Source of the DNA: Prevotellaceae bacterium UBA6974
Lineage (GTDB): Bacteria > Bacteroidota > Bacteroidia > Bacteroidales > Bacteroidaceae
DNA length: 36,908 nucleotides
Assembly: GCA_002450165.1 (NCBI GenBank)
Contig: DJYQ01000036.1
Span: 10,648-47,555 of the forward strand
Direction: 5' to 3'
Positions 1 to 8,427 of this stretch are shown here, one piece after another. The position numbers were made by a program, and so were the translations under genes. A model generated the notes under the pieces. That model was not told the origin of the DNA, did no database searches, and saw nothing but the letters and a program-made list of their open reading frames with translations. The first letter of the stretch is position 1. Every line of letters begins with the position of its first letter.

Positions 1-1
1 G

Positions 2-175
2 TATAAGAAGGAGCATGGACTGACGGTGGTGCAGACGAAACGCTACAGCGAGATATTGGACAAGCGTGCGGCACAGGGGGCACTGAGGGGTATCGAGTCT
101 GACTGTATAAAGAAGATTTTCGAGTCCATCCATGAGGAGTCCGTACGTCAGCAAATTAACCTTATCAGCAAGTAA
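2..175 (+). CDS. 3' end of bifunctional DAHP synthase / chorismate mutase (partial)
   Basis: The window opens inside a reading frame that gives the last 57 residues of a protein and stops with TAA at 173-175. The visible sequence (YKKEHGLTVVQTKRYSEIL, then LDKRAAQG and ending in an IHEESVRQQ stretch) is the C-terminal part of a type II chorismate mutase (AroQ fold). Chorismate mutase converts chorismate to prephenate. In Bacteroidales this domain is usually fused behind a DAHP synthase, so the missing upstream part is probably the first enzyme of the shikimate pathway; that is inferred from the family, not seen. The next gene, prephenate dehydrogenase, starts four bases after the stop, so prephenate made here would feed straight into tyrosine synthesis. 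Confidence 0.85.
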   Translation, partial: YKKEHGLTVVQTKRYSEILDKRAAQGALRGIESDCIKKIFESIHEESVRQQINLISK

Positions 176-179
176 TAAT

Positions 180-953
180 ATGAGAATACTGATATTGGGT
201 GCAGGTAAGATGGGGAGTTTCTTCACCGATGTACTGAGTTTTGACCATGAGTGTGCCGTGTACGAGGTTGATGCACGCCGAATGCGTTTCCTGTACAACA
301 CGCAGCGTTTCACCTCGTTCGAGGAGGTCAGGGACTTCTGCCCCGAACTGGTAATAAATGCTGTTACGCTGAAGAATACGTTGAAGGTTTTCAGGGATAT
401 CATCCCCTACCTTCCGGAAAACTGTATTATCAGCGATATAAGCAGTGTTAAGACGGGATTCCTGGATTTCTACGAGAGTACGGGTATGCGGTATGTGAGT
501 ACACATCCTATGTTCGGGCCTACGTTCGCAAACCTGGGGGCTTTGTCGCACGAGAACGCCATTGTGATTACCGAGGGTGATTATATGGGACGTGTCTTTT
601 TCCTGGACCTGTACCGCCGGCTGGGACTGAATGTACATGAATATAGTTTTGACGAGCATGACGAGGCTATGGCGTATTCGCTGTCGGTACCTTTCGTCAG
701 TACGTTTGTCTTCTCAGCCGTAATGAAGCATCAGGATGCTCCTGGCACTACCTTCAACCGTCACCTGAAGATTGCGCGCGGTGTGCTGAACGAGGATGAT
801 ACCTTGCTGCGCGAGATACTGTTCAATCCACGCACCAAACATCATGTCGAAGATATTCGTGCCGAACTGAAGGAACTGATTCAGCTTATTGACGAGAAGG
901 ACGAGGAGGGGCTTGACCGCTATCTTGCCAAAATCAGGAAAAACATTCAGTAG
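180..953 (+). CDS. tyrA: Prephenate dehydrogenase (tyrosine biosynthesis)
   Basis: A 257-residue NAD(P)-dependent prephenate dehydrogenase, which oxidises and decarboxylates prephenate to 4-hydroxyphenylpyruvate. The N-terminus is a Rossmann fold with the dinucleotide motif GAGKMG at residues 7-12. SDISSVK and the THPMFGPTF block are family hallmarks, the latter carrying an active-site histidine. An in-frame ATG exists at 132, but it lies inside the preceding chorismate mutase gene and adds 16 residues before the Rossmann strand, so I place the start at ATG 180, where MRILILGAGKMG begins. The gene follows the chorismate mutase by four bases and is probably co-transcribed with it. There is no ACT domain; the C-terminus is a short helical dimerisation region. 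Confidence 0.92.
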   Translation: MRILILGAGKMGSFFTDVLSFDHECAVYEVDARRMRFLYNTQRFTSFEEVRDFCPELVINAVTLKNTLKVFRDIIPYLPENCIISDISSVKTGFLDFYESTGMRYVSTHPMFGPTFANLGALSHENAIVITEGDYMGRVFFLDLYRRLGLNVHEYSFDEHDEAMAYSLSVPFVSTFVFSAVMKHQDAPGTTFNRHLKIARGVLNEDDTLLREILFNPRTKHHVEDIRAELKELIQLIDEKDEEGLDRYLAKIRKNIQ

Positions 954-959
954 ATAACT

Positions 960-1691
960 ATGCTTGGGATAATAGTCAATACTGCGACAATCGTTATAGG
1001 CAGCACTTTCGGAGCCATTGTGCGCGAAGGTATAGGCAACAGATACAGGGGGGCAATGTTTGATGCGCTGGGGCTGGCTTGTCTTGTCCTGGGGGCAAAC
1101 GCGGCCCTGTCCAATATGGCAGAAAGCGAATATCCAGTGTTGTTTATCCTGAGTCTGTCCATCGGTGCAGTAATAGGAACATGGCTGGATCTGTCGGGCA
1201 AGATTGACAGACTGAATGCCAAGATTAATGCCAAACAGGGTAAGGAGGGTAATGCTCTGCAGGGATTGGTTACGGGTCTGTTGCTCTACTGCATCGGAAC
1301 GTTTGCCATTGTCGGACCTGTGCTTTCAGCACTTTCCCCGTCACATGGATGGGAACTGGGCGAGCAGGCTAATACGTTCCTGTATACAAATGCTACGTTG
1401 GACCTTGTTACATCGGCTGTGCTTGCGGCATCATTCGGGTGGGTCATGCTACTGGCTGCGCCCGTCTTGTTCCTGTGGCAGGGAATGTTTTACGCTGTTG
1501 CCTTGTTCCTGGGCGACGGTCTGCCCGAAGCGGTGCGTTGCGAACTGTCCATCGTTGGCGGTGTGCTGATTGTAAGCTCGGGACTGGGGATACTGGGAAT
1601 CAAGGACTGTAAGACGGTAAATCTATTGCCGAGCTTACTGGTTCCTGTGATATTCTACTTATGCGGGATGGTTGTAAAGGGATTGATGTAG
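960..1691 (+). CDS. DUF554 family membrane protein
   Basis: A 243-residue very hydrophobic protein of the DUF554 (YdfK/YqgA-like) family. The opening MLGIIVNTATIVIGSTFGAI matches the family start (a glycine-rich first helix after a conserved Asn). Several further membrane segments follow, including ALQGLVTGLLLYCIGTFAIVGP and the last helix SLLVPVIFYLCGMVV. About six or seven helices are expected in the inner membrane. The family is widespread but its substrate is unknown; a transport role is only a guess. It starts six bases after the tyrA stop, so it is probably in the same transcript, with no evident functional link to tyrosine synthesis. Confidence 0.85.
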   Translation: MLGIIVNTATIVIGSTFGAIVREGIGNRYRGAMFDALGLACLVLGANAALSNMAESEYPVLFILSLSIGAVIGTWLDLSGKIDRLNAKINAKQGKEGNALQGLVTGLLLYCIGTFAIVGPVLSALSPSHGWELGEQANTFLYTNATLDLVTSAVLAASFGWVMLLAAPVLFLWQGMFYAVALFLGDGLPEAVRCELSIVGGVLIVSSGLGILGIKDCKTVNLLPSLLVPVIFYLCGMVVKGLM

Positions 1692-1715
1692 GGTTGTTTA
1701 TGGATTGGTGAGTAT

Positions 1716-2390
1716 ATGACTCCTATCGCACATATATACAATGCATATACTGGCAAGTTTGGCGTTCCACGTCAGAGCGGGATGGTGAACGGCTTGGTGT
1801 CACGGATTGTAATGGAGCCTGAGTACAGGCGGAGGGAGGCTTTGCGTGGCTTGGAAAGCTTCAGTCATGTATGGCTTCTGTGGACCTTTGATGCCCCGTG
1901 CAAGAGCCTGACCGTGAGGCCGCCGTTGTTGGGTGGAAACAGGCGGATGGGGGTCTTTGCAACGCGTTCGCCGTTCCGCCCGAACAACATCGGACTCAGC
2001 AGCGTACGCCTACTGGGGATCGACTGGGATTGTGCGGATGGGCCTGTATTGCTTGTGGACGGAGCGGACATGATGAATGGTACTGCGATTGTGGACATCA
2101 AGCCTTACTTGCCATTTACCGACGTGCATACGGACGCAACAGGCGGATGGACTGACGAAGTGGAGACTGCCCCTCTGCAGGTTGTGATACCGGACAAAAT
2201 CCGCGCTACCTACCCTGCCCTTACGCCGCACGACTGGGAAATGCTCGTACAGATGCTGCAGAATGACCCCCGTCCTCGTTATCAGAATGATTCGTCGCGT
2301 ATATACAGTTTCGAGTACGCGCAGCATACCATGCACTTTATTGTCAAGGATAATACGGCTACACTGACCGAGAAATATTACCGAACATAA
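1716..2390 (+). CDS. trmO: tRNA (N6-threonylcarbamoyladenosine-37) methyltransferase TrmO/TsaA family
   Basis: A 224-residue protein closely resembling E. coli TrmO (YaeB). That enzyme uses S-adenosylmethionine to methylate t6A37 of tRNA-Thr, giving m6t6A and better decoding of ACC codons. Visible hallmarks in order: FGVPRQSG near residue 15, RGLESFSHVWLLW near 45, TVRPPLLGGNRRMGVFATRSP and FRPNNIGLS (residues about 67-95), and DIKPYLPF near 128. These match the family's N-terminal beta-barrel SAM site. The C-terminal half with NDPRPRY matches the smaller tRNA-binding domain, and the length is normal for a two-domain TrmO. It begins 24 bases after the DUF554 stop. Confidence 0.93.
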   Translation: MTPIAHIYNAYTGKFGVPRQSGMVNGLVSRIVMEPEYRRREALRGLESFSHVWLLWTFDAPCKSLTVRPPLLGGNRRMGVFATRSPFRPNNIGLSSVRLLGIDWDCADGPVLLVDGADMMNGTAIVDIKPYLPFTDVHTDATGGWTDEVETAPLQVVIPDKIRATYPALTPHDWEMLVQMLQNDPRPRYQNDSSRIYSFEYAQHTMHFIVKDNTATLTEKYYRT

Positions 2391-2402
2391 AAACATATTG
2401 AC

Positions 2403-5400
2403 ATGAAAAAGTTTCTTTTTGTACTTATGTTGTTGACTGGTACGGCTGCAATGGCTCAGGTTGACAACTATTGTCTGGAGTTTGATCCATCGGGTGTGGT
2501 AAATCTGGGCAAAGTAAGTAATCTTCCTGCTACCGAGGGTGACTATACCCTACAGTTCTGGTTCTGCCCTACGCAGTGGACGCCTAAGGCGGCACTGGTT
2601 CGTAGCAACACGTTCAGCATAAAACTGGGTAATGATCATGCCCTGGTGCTGAATGACGGTACCAACCACCTGACGATTACTGACAACCGTATGGGCGAGG
2701 GCAAGTGGTGTCATGTGACGGTGCGTGCAAACAAGGCTGCAAACCAGACGAATGTTACGCTGAACGACATCAAGACTTACGTCCTGGAGCAGTATCTGTC
2801 GCTTCCGGCCAAGAATAATTCATTATGGCTTGGTGGCAACTACAAGGGGCGTATGGACGAGATTCGCCTGTGGAAGACCTTGCTGCCAACGGATTACGCA
2901 AGTTTCTATAATAACACCATAAACAAGCTTCATCCCCAGTGGTCGTCGCTGGTTGGGTACTGGAAGTCGGATCAGGAGCAGTGTGCGAACGTGATAAACT
3001 TCAAAAACGAGACGGTCAAGGGTACGCAGGCGACGACTGGCTTGCATGGTACCATGTCGGCAAGCGGCGTGAGGAAGGTAAGGTATAGTGACAATCCGCA
3101 GATGAAATACCGCATACACATGGCTTACGACAATCTGGAGCATACCTTCACGACAGGCTATGACAGTGACCACTATGGCTGTCTCAGTAATTTCATTTCG
3201 ATACTAGGTATCAATACCGACAAGAACGGCAATGCGTGGTTCAGTGCTCCCGTCCAACAAGGTCAGGTAAGCGAGGGGGCTGAGTATCTGGAGTCATTTG
3301 GTAATACCAGCAACAAGCGTACTGGTTTGCTGCACCTGACTACCGAGGATGCTACGATGACGTTGCCGCAGAATATTATACCGGCTGACGCGACAAACTT
3401 TACCATCGAGTTCTGGCTGAATATTGACGAGTGGAAGGAAGGGGCCAAGGTTTTGTCCAAGCGCGTTGACGACAACAACTTTATAGAAATCACACTGGGT
3501 GCGCCCAATACCAGCGGAGCGGGACCTATCTACCTCCAGTGCAATGGTGCCGAAAAGACTGCATTGCAGGCATGGAACGGCAGTGGCATGACATCCCTAT
3601 TCCGTACCGGCAACTACTGGTATTTCTTTGCCCTCACCCAAGAAAACTTTCCGGAACTTGCCGGCAATGCCATAGGCCTTGGTTCGGCACCGATGATTCT
3701 TGGACAGGGACTCAAGTGTAAGTTTGATAATTTTGCAACATTCAACATTACCCGTACCGAGACACAGATTACCAATGACCGCGGCGGTGCTGAGATGCCT
3801 GCGCCTGGCATGAGGTTAGGTGCCTGGAGTTTCTATAACAAGATTGGATATTACCGTTTTGAGAAGCCGCATAACCTGGGATTTGACTCGTATTCGATGC
3901 CTGGTTATCTGGATTTCATGAAGAATACGGCAGGCAATTTGCGCGGACAGAGGTGGCTTGCTACTGCTACACAGCCATCAGACGGTTCGCTGGGTACCGC
4001 AGTCGGTTCCGACGCCAACCGCAAACGTATGGCCCAGGCTCTGGCTGATTGTGCCAACCAGGAGGGTATTGACGGTGTTGACATAGATTTCGAGTGGCTG
4101 TACAATCAGGCAGGATGGCGCAACATAGGACTTATGATCAAGGAGATGCGTCCGCTTTTGAAAGAGGGAAAGATTGTTTCGGTCAGCATGCACAACGTGA
4201 CATACAATTTCCCGACAGACTTGATGCAGTATGTTGACTATTTCAACATTCAGCAGTATGGCCCCCAGTCAACACACTCGTACTACAGCACATTTGTGAA
4301 CTACACAAACAACATTATCAACTGGGGTGTTCCGCGCAACAAGCTTTTGCCTTCGTACGCCACTATTAGCAACAATGGTGGCGGTGCGGGAGCAATAGGC
4401 TATAACTGGAATGCCGGCAATATCGCCGATGATCAGGAAAGCTTTGTATATAATGGCAGCAACTATGTGATGAACTCGCTGAACCAGGTGGTTGAACGTA
4501 CGCGCTACGCCCGTGACAGCGACCTAGCCGGAATCATGTATTGGGATATGTGCAATGACCTGCCATCCAGCAATCCACGTTCGATGGCACGCAGGTGCTC
4601 GTACATAATAAATGCCAACGTACATCCGCTTATCGAAACCGTTGCGGCAAGCAAGCAGGCTCCCAGCCCCGAGGAGGATACTACAGCGCCTGTTGAAACC
4701 GAAGATCCCGAGGACCAGGGGGGTACGACCGAGGAACCGGTGCAAATCAAGACCCTGGATGAGCTGAAGGTTAACGTGAAGGCTGTAAACATTATCAACA
4801 CCAATGGCTTGGGCATCATCTACAACAACCCTGCAAAGACCAATATATGGCTGGGCGAAAGCAGCAATCCGGCAATGAGTCAGAGTGTTGACCATGACAG
4901 TGACGATGCTACGTGGATGATAATGCAGAAGAATGAGCGGTGGTATATCTATAATGTAGGGCGCAAGGAGTTTGCCAAACTGCCAGAATATAGCACAAGC
5001 AGCAATCCTGCGACATTCAGCGCCGAGCCCTTGCCTGTCGAGGTTACATGTGACGGCAATGGTGTATTCTGCTTCCGGCTGGAAGGTCAGACACATGAAC
5101 GTTCGTGGATGTGTGCTTCTCCGCAGCTAAGCGGTACCCCTGTGTGTCACTGGACAAGCACGGACAGCGGCTCGACATGGCAGATTGTAACAGTTCCGAT
5201 GGCCGACAGCCACAGTGCACGCAATATAGCCAACGCCATGCTTGACTATGCTGCTGACAAGGAAGGATATGATAATGCAAACAAGATTTCGACACTTTCC
5301 GAGATAGAAGACGACCAGGTTTACACTGTCAAGAATTCAGCAGGCCTGGGCATTATATACAACAATCCGTCCAACAGCAACCTGTGGCTTGGCGAAAGCA

Positions 5401-5918
5401 GCAATGCGACCTTCTCGTCAGCGGTCAACCGCTTTGCAGAGAACAGCATGTGGCTTGTAATCCACTACAGCAACCAATACTATCTGTATAACGTGGGACG
5501 CAGGCAGTTTGTCAAAGTTCCGGTATTTGACGTGGTCAGTCAGCCATGTTCATTCCAGGACGAGCCATTTGCCCTGGAGATGACACAGCAGTCAGGCGGT
5601 TTCACCTTCCGCGAGAGTGGCAGCAGCGCCGAACGAGGCTTCATGTGCGCAGCACCGCAGAATGCAGCAAAACCCGTTGCACAGTGGACAATTGACGATA
5701 GTGGATGCCAGTGGATGCTTGTCAAGGTTCCGGGTTGCAATGCGACAGAAGTTCTGGCAGATGCAATGGAAAGCATCATTGCAACAGGCATCACATCACT
5801 GGATGGTCAGGAGAATGCAGGATATAGGGAAGGCATCTACACCCTCAGCGGCATGAAAGTCAACGGCCAACCCTCAAAAGGCATATATATCGTAAACGGC
5901 AAAAAAGTGGTTAGGTAA
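2403..5918 (+). CDS. Secreted multidomain glycoside hydrolase family 18 protein
   Basis: A 1171-residue exported protein. Residues 1-19 are a signal peptide (MKKFLFVLMLLTGTAAMAQ). Two LamG/concanavalin-like domains follow (about 20-190 and 290-465), each with the LxFWxxxxxW-type opening. A GH18 TIM barrel spans about 475-755. Its catalytic motif DGVDIDFE lies at 557-564, with Glu564 as the expected proton donor, and the late-strand YWDM near 713 is also typical. An acidic Thr/Pro linker (about 755-782) leads to two tandem copies of a roughly 155-residue module. The last 28 residues (LSGMKV...KGIYIVNGKKVVR) resemble C-terminal sorting tails of Prevotella/Bacteroides exported proteins. GH18 enzymes cleave chitin or the chitobiose core of N-glycans by substrate-assisted catalysis; which applies here is not decidable. 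The gene starts 12 bases after trmO with no obvious promoter. Confidence 0.88.
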   Translation: MKKFLFVLMLLTGTAAMAQVDNYCLEFDPSGVVNLGKVSNLPATEGDYTLQFWFCPTQWTPKAALVRSNTFSIKLGNDHALVLNDGTNHLTITDNRMGEGKWCHVTVRANKAANQTNVTLNDIKTYVLEQYLSLPAKNNSLWLGGNYKGRMDEIRLWKTLLPTDYASFYNNTINKLHPQWSSLVGYWKSDQEQCANVINFKNETVKGTQATTGLHGTMSASGVRKVRYSDNPQMKYRIHMAYDNLEHTFTTGYDSDHYGCLSNFISILGINTDKNGNAWFSAPVQQGQVSEGAEYLESFGNTSNKRTGLLHLTTEDATMTLPQNIIPADATNFTIEFWLNIDEWKEGAKVLSKRVDDNNFIEITLGAPNTSGAGPIYLQCNGAEKTALQAWNGSGMTSLFRTGNYWYFFALTQENFPELAGNAIGLGSAPMILGQGLKCKFDNFATFNITRTETQITNDRGGAEMPAPGMRLGAWSFYNKIGYYRFEKPHNLGFDSYSMPGYLDFMKNTAGNLRGQRWLATATQPSDGSLGTAVGSDANRKRMAQALADCANQEGIDGVDIDFEWLYNQAGWRNIGLMIKEMRPLLKEGKIVSVSMHNVTYNFPTDLMQYVDYFNIQQYGPQSTHSYYSTFVNYTNNIINWGVPRNKLLPSYATISNNGGGAGAIGYNWNAGNIADDQESFVYNGSNYVMNSLNQVVERTRYARDSDLAGIMYWDMCNDLPSSNPRSMARRCSYIINANVHPLIETVAASKQAPSPEEDTTAPVETEDPEDQGGTTEEPVQIKTLDELKVNVKAVNIINTNGLGIIYNNPAKTNIWLGESSNPAMSQSVDHDSDDATWMIMQKNERWYIYNVGRKEFAKLPEYSTSSNPATFSAEPLPVEVTCDGNGVFCFRLEGQTHERSWMCASPQLSGTPVCHWTSTDSGSTWQIVTVPMADSHSARNIANAMLDYAADKEGYDNANKISTLSEIEDDQVYTVKNSAGLGIIYNNPSNSNLWLGESSNATFSSAVNRFAENSMWLVIHYSNQYYLYNVGRRQFVKVPVFDVVSQPCSFQDEPFALEMTQQSGGFTFRESGSSAERGFMCAAPQNAAKPVAQWTIDDSGCQWMLVKVPGCNATEVLADAMESIIATGITSLDGQENAGYREGIYTLSGMKVNGQPSKGIYIVNGKKVVR
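4785..5783 (+). repeat. Tandem C-terminal protein module (two copies) in the GH18 gene
   Basis: Two diverged copies of one module lie end to end, about 4785-5255 and 5322-5783. Both contain GLGIIYNNP, then a WLGESSN block, a W-x-hydrophobic strand, a Y-x-YNVGR-x-F block, then ERxxMCA(S/A)PQ and a final A(N/D)AM helix. The GLGII anchors are 537 bases apart and the final helix anchors 528 bases apart, so only small indels separate the copies. The strand-rich pattern suggests a carbohydrate-binding beta-trefoil or similar fold; that is inference. The duplication is at protein level and is not a DNA mobile element. Confidence 0.8.
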
Positions 5919-6446
5919 TTCATAATTGACCAAAACCTTCAAAACCACCTTTCTGAGCCGGATGCTCCTATCGTAGCATACAACACCATCAGTAATAATC
6001 TTGCTTGTGAACATGTTGACTCACAGACAACCTTATTACTGATGGTGTTATCCTTATCAGGATTACGGCTCATCAAGGAAAAACAAGAAAAAAGTTTACC
6101 GTTTACTGTTTAACTTCCCTCTGCCATCAGTCTTCTTCCCTCGTATGTTTTTAATGTTTTAGTTAAGGCCGCATTTGGTCATAAATAGAGTTAGTACTGA
6201 AACTCAAAACTGTATATGTTTAACGTTTGGGATGAATCAACAACAGTAATGCAGTTGGTCAGCACCAATTTTGCCATGGTAGAAAAATATATGTGCTATT
6301 TGTTCTCGGACGTATATTCGATGGCGTATTCCATTACTTTTTTTTACCAGTCTCAAATCTCAAACAACGGTGTTGATTTAGAAGGGGCATATAGCCCCAA
6401 AAAGCGAGAGGCCGTTTCTCTCTTCGAGGGAGGCCGTGACTCTGAT
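5919..6446. other. 528-base gene-free interval between convergent genes
   Basis: This is the longest non-coding stretch in the window, between the GH18 stop and the rmuC stop on the opposite strand. It is AT-richer than the flanks. It holds the cloverleaf-shaped inverted repeat at 5948-6078, three tandem heptamers GTTTACC/GTTTACT/GTTTAAC at 6094-6114, a 5-bp hairpin TTGGT-CAGC-ACCAA at 6255-6268 followed by TTTTG, a GGGGC-ATATA-GCCCC hairpin at 6384-6398, and a direct repeat GAGGCCGT at 6408-6415 and 6430-6437. No open frame here looks like a conserved gene. Confidence 0.75.
5948..6078. repeat. Cloverleaf-shaped inverted-repeat element (possible structured RNA or mobile-element remnant)
   Basis: Read directly from the bases. 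Outer stem: CCTT 5948-5951 with AAGG 6075-6078, then TGAGCCG 5954-5960 with CGGCTCA 6066-6072. Left arm: ATGCT 5962-5966 with AGCAT 5975-5979. Central arm: AACACCATCAGTAATAA 5982-5998 pairs perfectly (17 bp) with 6033-6049, and continues as TTGCTTGTGA 6001-6010 with TCACAGACAA 6021-6030 (8 of 10 pairs) around a 10-base loop. Right arm: ATCCT 6050-6054 with AGGAT 6059-6063. Together they form a four-way junction. It is not a tRNA, because it lacks the T-loop GTTCRANTC and an anticodon arm of normal size. There is no long T-run after the stem, so it is not a standard terminator. Confidence 0.7.
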
Positions 6447-7622
6447 TCAGTCAATGCTCCGCACCTCATTCTCTTCATTATCTGCAAGCGCCTTCTTCTT
6501 GCGATTTTCCTGGGCACCGGCCTTAATAAGGGCACGCGCTGCGGTTATGATTCCATGGCCTGATTCACCAGTAGTTATGCGCAGGGAACCTATCTTCTTG
6601 ACCGTGTCCATCATGCTGTTCTCGACGTCGTCAAAGCGCTTGCTGAAGTCCTGCACTCTCTCTACGATAAGATTGGCGGCCTTGACCATCTGCTCCTGAT
6701 TCTCCAACTGGCGAATCTGTGTCCACATCATCTCGAGCACGCGCAGATTCATATACATGGTCTGCGGGCCGAGTATCATGACACCCTCGCGATATGCTTC
6801 GTTCCACAGGGCTGTATCATTCTCTAATGCCAGGTTCAGTGCACCTTCGATGGGTAGGTACATGATGGCAAAGTTCAGCTTGTTATAACCCTTGGGCAGA
6901 TAGCGTGTATAGTCCTTGCGTGCCAAAAGCTTTACCTGCTTGCGCACACTGCTCAGATGCTCCTGCAGGTACATGGTACGCTCCTCCTGTGTCTCGGCAT
7001 TTACATAACGCTCATAGGCAGTAAGGCTCATCTTGCAGTCCACCACAACGTGTCGGTTCTGGGGGAAATGCAGGATATAGTCGGGTATCAGGTTACTGCC
7101 GTCATCACTCTTAATTGCGCGGCCGTTGCTGTCACGCAAGGTCTCCTGGGTATCATACTGCTCCCCTTCGCGTAACTCCATATCCTCGAGCAGCTGACGC
7201 AGTTTCAGCTCGCCGAATGTACCTTGTATCTTAACCTCGCCTGTCAGTGCGCGTGTAAGCCTGTCTGCTCTCTCTCCCAGTGCGTTGCTCTGTTTCATGT
7301 TGGCCTGAATCGTTGCATCCAGACGGGTCAGTGCATCTCGCTGCTGCTGGCGGTTACTCTCCAGGACACGGGACATTTCCTCCAGACTCCTCTGCAACGG
7401 GTCGATAATCTGAGACACCTGCTGACGGTTGGTCTCGCCCAGTTCCTGCTGGCGGGACTTCAGAACATTCTCGCTCGTACTCTTTAGCTGCTCGCTGATC
7501 AGGTTCATCTGCAGACGCATCTCCTCCTTTTGGTCACCCATACTGCGACGGCCCATGATGTACCCTACGACAAACATTGCTGCAACGGCAACCGTTGCTA
7601 TGATAAATACTGCAACACTCAT
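6447..7622 (-). CDS. rmuC: RmuC-family DNA recombination protein
   Basis: A 391-residue protein with one N-terminal membrane helix (residues 2-24). A long coiled coil with many Gln and Glu follows to about residue 120. The RmuC nuclease-like core comes next: KIQGTFGELKLRQLLE near 132, PDYILHFPQNRHVVVDCKMSLTAYERY near 178-206, and LPIEGALNLA near 258. RmuC limits inversions at short inverted repeats in E. coli and has a PD-(D/E)XK-like core; the VVVDCK strand fits that. Length and order are normal for the family. The start codon overlaps the stop of the upstream HAD gene by four bases, so the two are probably translated from one transcript. The charged C-terminal tail is variable. Confidence 0.93.
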   Translation of the reverse strand: MSVAVFIIATVAVAAMFVVGYIMGRRSMGDQKEEMRLQMNLISEQLKSTSENVLKSRQQELGETNRQQVSQIIDPLQRSLEEMSRVLESNRQQQRDALTRLDATIQANMKQSNALGERADRLTRALTGEVKIQGTFGELKLRQLLEDMELREGEQYDTQETLRDSNGRAIKSDDGSNLIPDYILHFPQNRHVVVDCKMSLTAYERYVNAETQEERTMYLQEHLSSVRKQVKLLARKDYTRYLPKGYNKLNFAIMYLPIEGALNLALENDTALWNEAYREGVMILGPQTMYMNLRVLEMMWTQIRQLENQEQMVKAANLIVERVQDFSKRFDDVENSMMDTVKKIGSLRITTGESGHGIITAARALIKAGAQENRKKKALADNEENEVRSID

Positions 7623-8281
7623 ATTCCCTTATTTATAATTGACTTTATATCCTGTGGACTTTCGGCAAAACAAATGGCTCCCATCTGCAGCAGTTCCTCG
7701 CGTGTGCGGAATCCCCACAGCACGCTGATACATTGCAGGCCCGAGTTTCTGGCTGTAGCCAAATCCACATCACTGTCACCTATGTACACACTGTCCCCGA
7801 CTGCTGCACCCAGTTCACTCATTGCCAACCGAACCATATCGGGGGCAGGCTTGCGTGCAATGCCGGGACGCTCGCCTATAGCCACGTCTATGGTATCGGA
7901 AAACCAACGTCTGTGCAGTTCGTCTATGCCTTCCTGCAGCTTATTGGACACGATAGCCATCCTGTAGCCGGCTGACTTCAGTTCGTGTAGCATATCCTGG
8001 ATGCCCTCATACGGGAATGTATGATCCTCGCAATGAAGCAGATACCAGTTGCGAAACTCGTCAAACACGGCTTGGAATTGCGGATTCTGCTCTCCGTCCG
8101 GAACTGAAAGTCGGACCAGGCGCCTTACTCCGTTACCAACCGAACGGCGTATCTGTTCCATGGTACGCTCGGGCATGTTGTATTTCCTCAGTGCATGATT
8201 TACTGCCATTGCCAAATCCTGCAGTGTGTCCATCAGCGTTCCGTCCATGTCCCATATTATATTTCTTATCGTATTTGCCAT
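7619..8281 (-). CDS. HAD-superfamily phosphatase, phosphoglycolate-phosphatase-like
   Basis: A 220-residue HAD hydrolase of the Gph/PgmB subgroup. Motif I is DMDGT at residues 11-15 (nucleophile Asp11, acid/base Asp13). Motif II is the VSNK serine in the middle of the protein. Motif III is the Lys of RKPAPD, and motif IV is YIGDSDVDL with the metal-binding aspartates. A helical cap lies between motifs I and II. Such enzymes dephosphorylate phosphoglycolate or related small phosphates in the cytoplasm; the exact substrate cannot be read from sequence. It is first in a two-gene unit with rmuC, and a -7-type promoter element lies about 40 bases upstream on the minus strand. Confidence 0.88.
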   Translation of the reverse strand: MANTIRNIIWDMDGTLMDTLQDLAMAVNHALRKYNMPERTMEQIRRSVGNGVRRLVRLSVPDGEQNPQFQAVFDEFRNWYLLHCEDHTFPYEGIQDMLHELKSAGYRMAIVSNKLQEGIDELHRRWFSDTIDVAIGERPGIARKPAPDMVRLAMSELGAAVGDSVYIGDSDVDLATARNSGLQCISVLWGFRTREELLQMGAICFAESPQDIKSIINKGI

Positions 8282-8321
8282 ATCGTAACCCTTCGTGCTG
8301 TTATTTCACTCTCCATGTGTG

Positions 8322-8329
8322 CAAAGTTA
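8322..8329 (-). promoter_or_regulatory. Candidate -7 promoter element for the HAD-rmuC unit
   Basis: Read on the minus strand this is TAACTTTG, matching the Bacteroidetes TAnnTTTG element about 40 bases before the HAD start. I see no clear TTTG at the expected -33 position, so the call rests on one box. Confidence 0.5.
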
Positions 8330-8371
8330 AACATTTCACCTGATATAGAAATGCTTTTACTGGAACGAGTT

Positions 8372-8401
8372 TTTGTTTTTAGAAAATTTTCATTAACTTT
8401 G
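8372..8401 (+). promoter_or_regulatory. Candidate promoter for the alpha/beta hydrolase-acyl ligase operon
   Basis: TTTG at 8372-8375 and TAACTTTG at 8394-8401 are 18 bases apart, close to the Bacteroidetes -33/-7 arrangement. The predicted start of transcription is about 20 bases before the ATG at 8428. Confidence 0.6.
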
Positions 8402-8427
8402 TCACGTGAGTACTATGTTATTTCGGT

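Noticed and set aside
5954..6072. tRNA or integron attC site
   Set aside because: The shape is cloverleaf-like with a 7-bp outer stem, but there is no T-loop consensus, no 5-bp anticodon stem and no RYYYAAC/GTTRRRY core, so neither call is supported.
6216..6563. An open frame of 115 codons on the plus strand downstream of the GH18 gene
   Set aside because: It overlaps the end of rmuC antisense over more than 100 bases, has no promoter, and its sequence shows no recognisable domain or coding-like composition.
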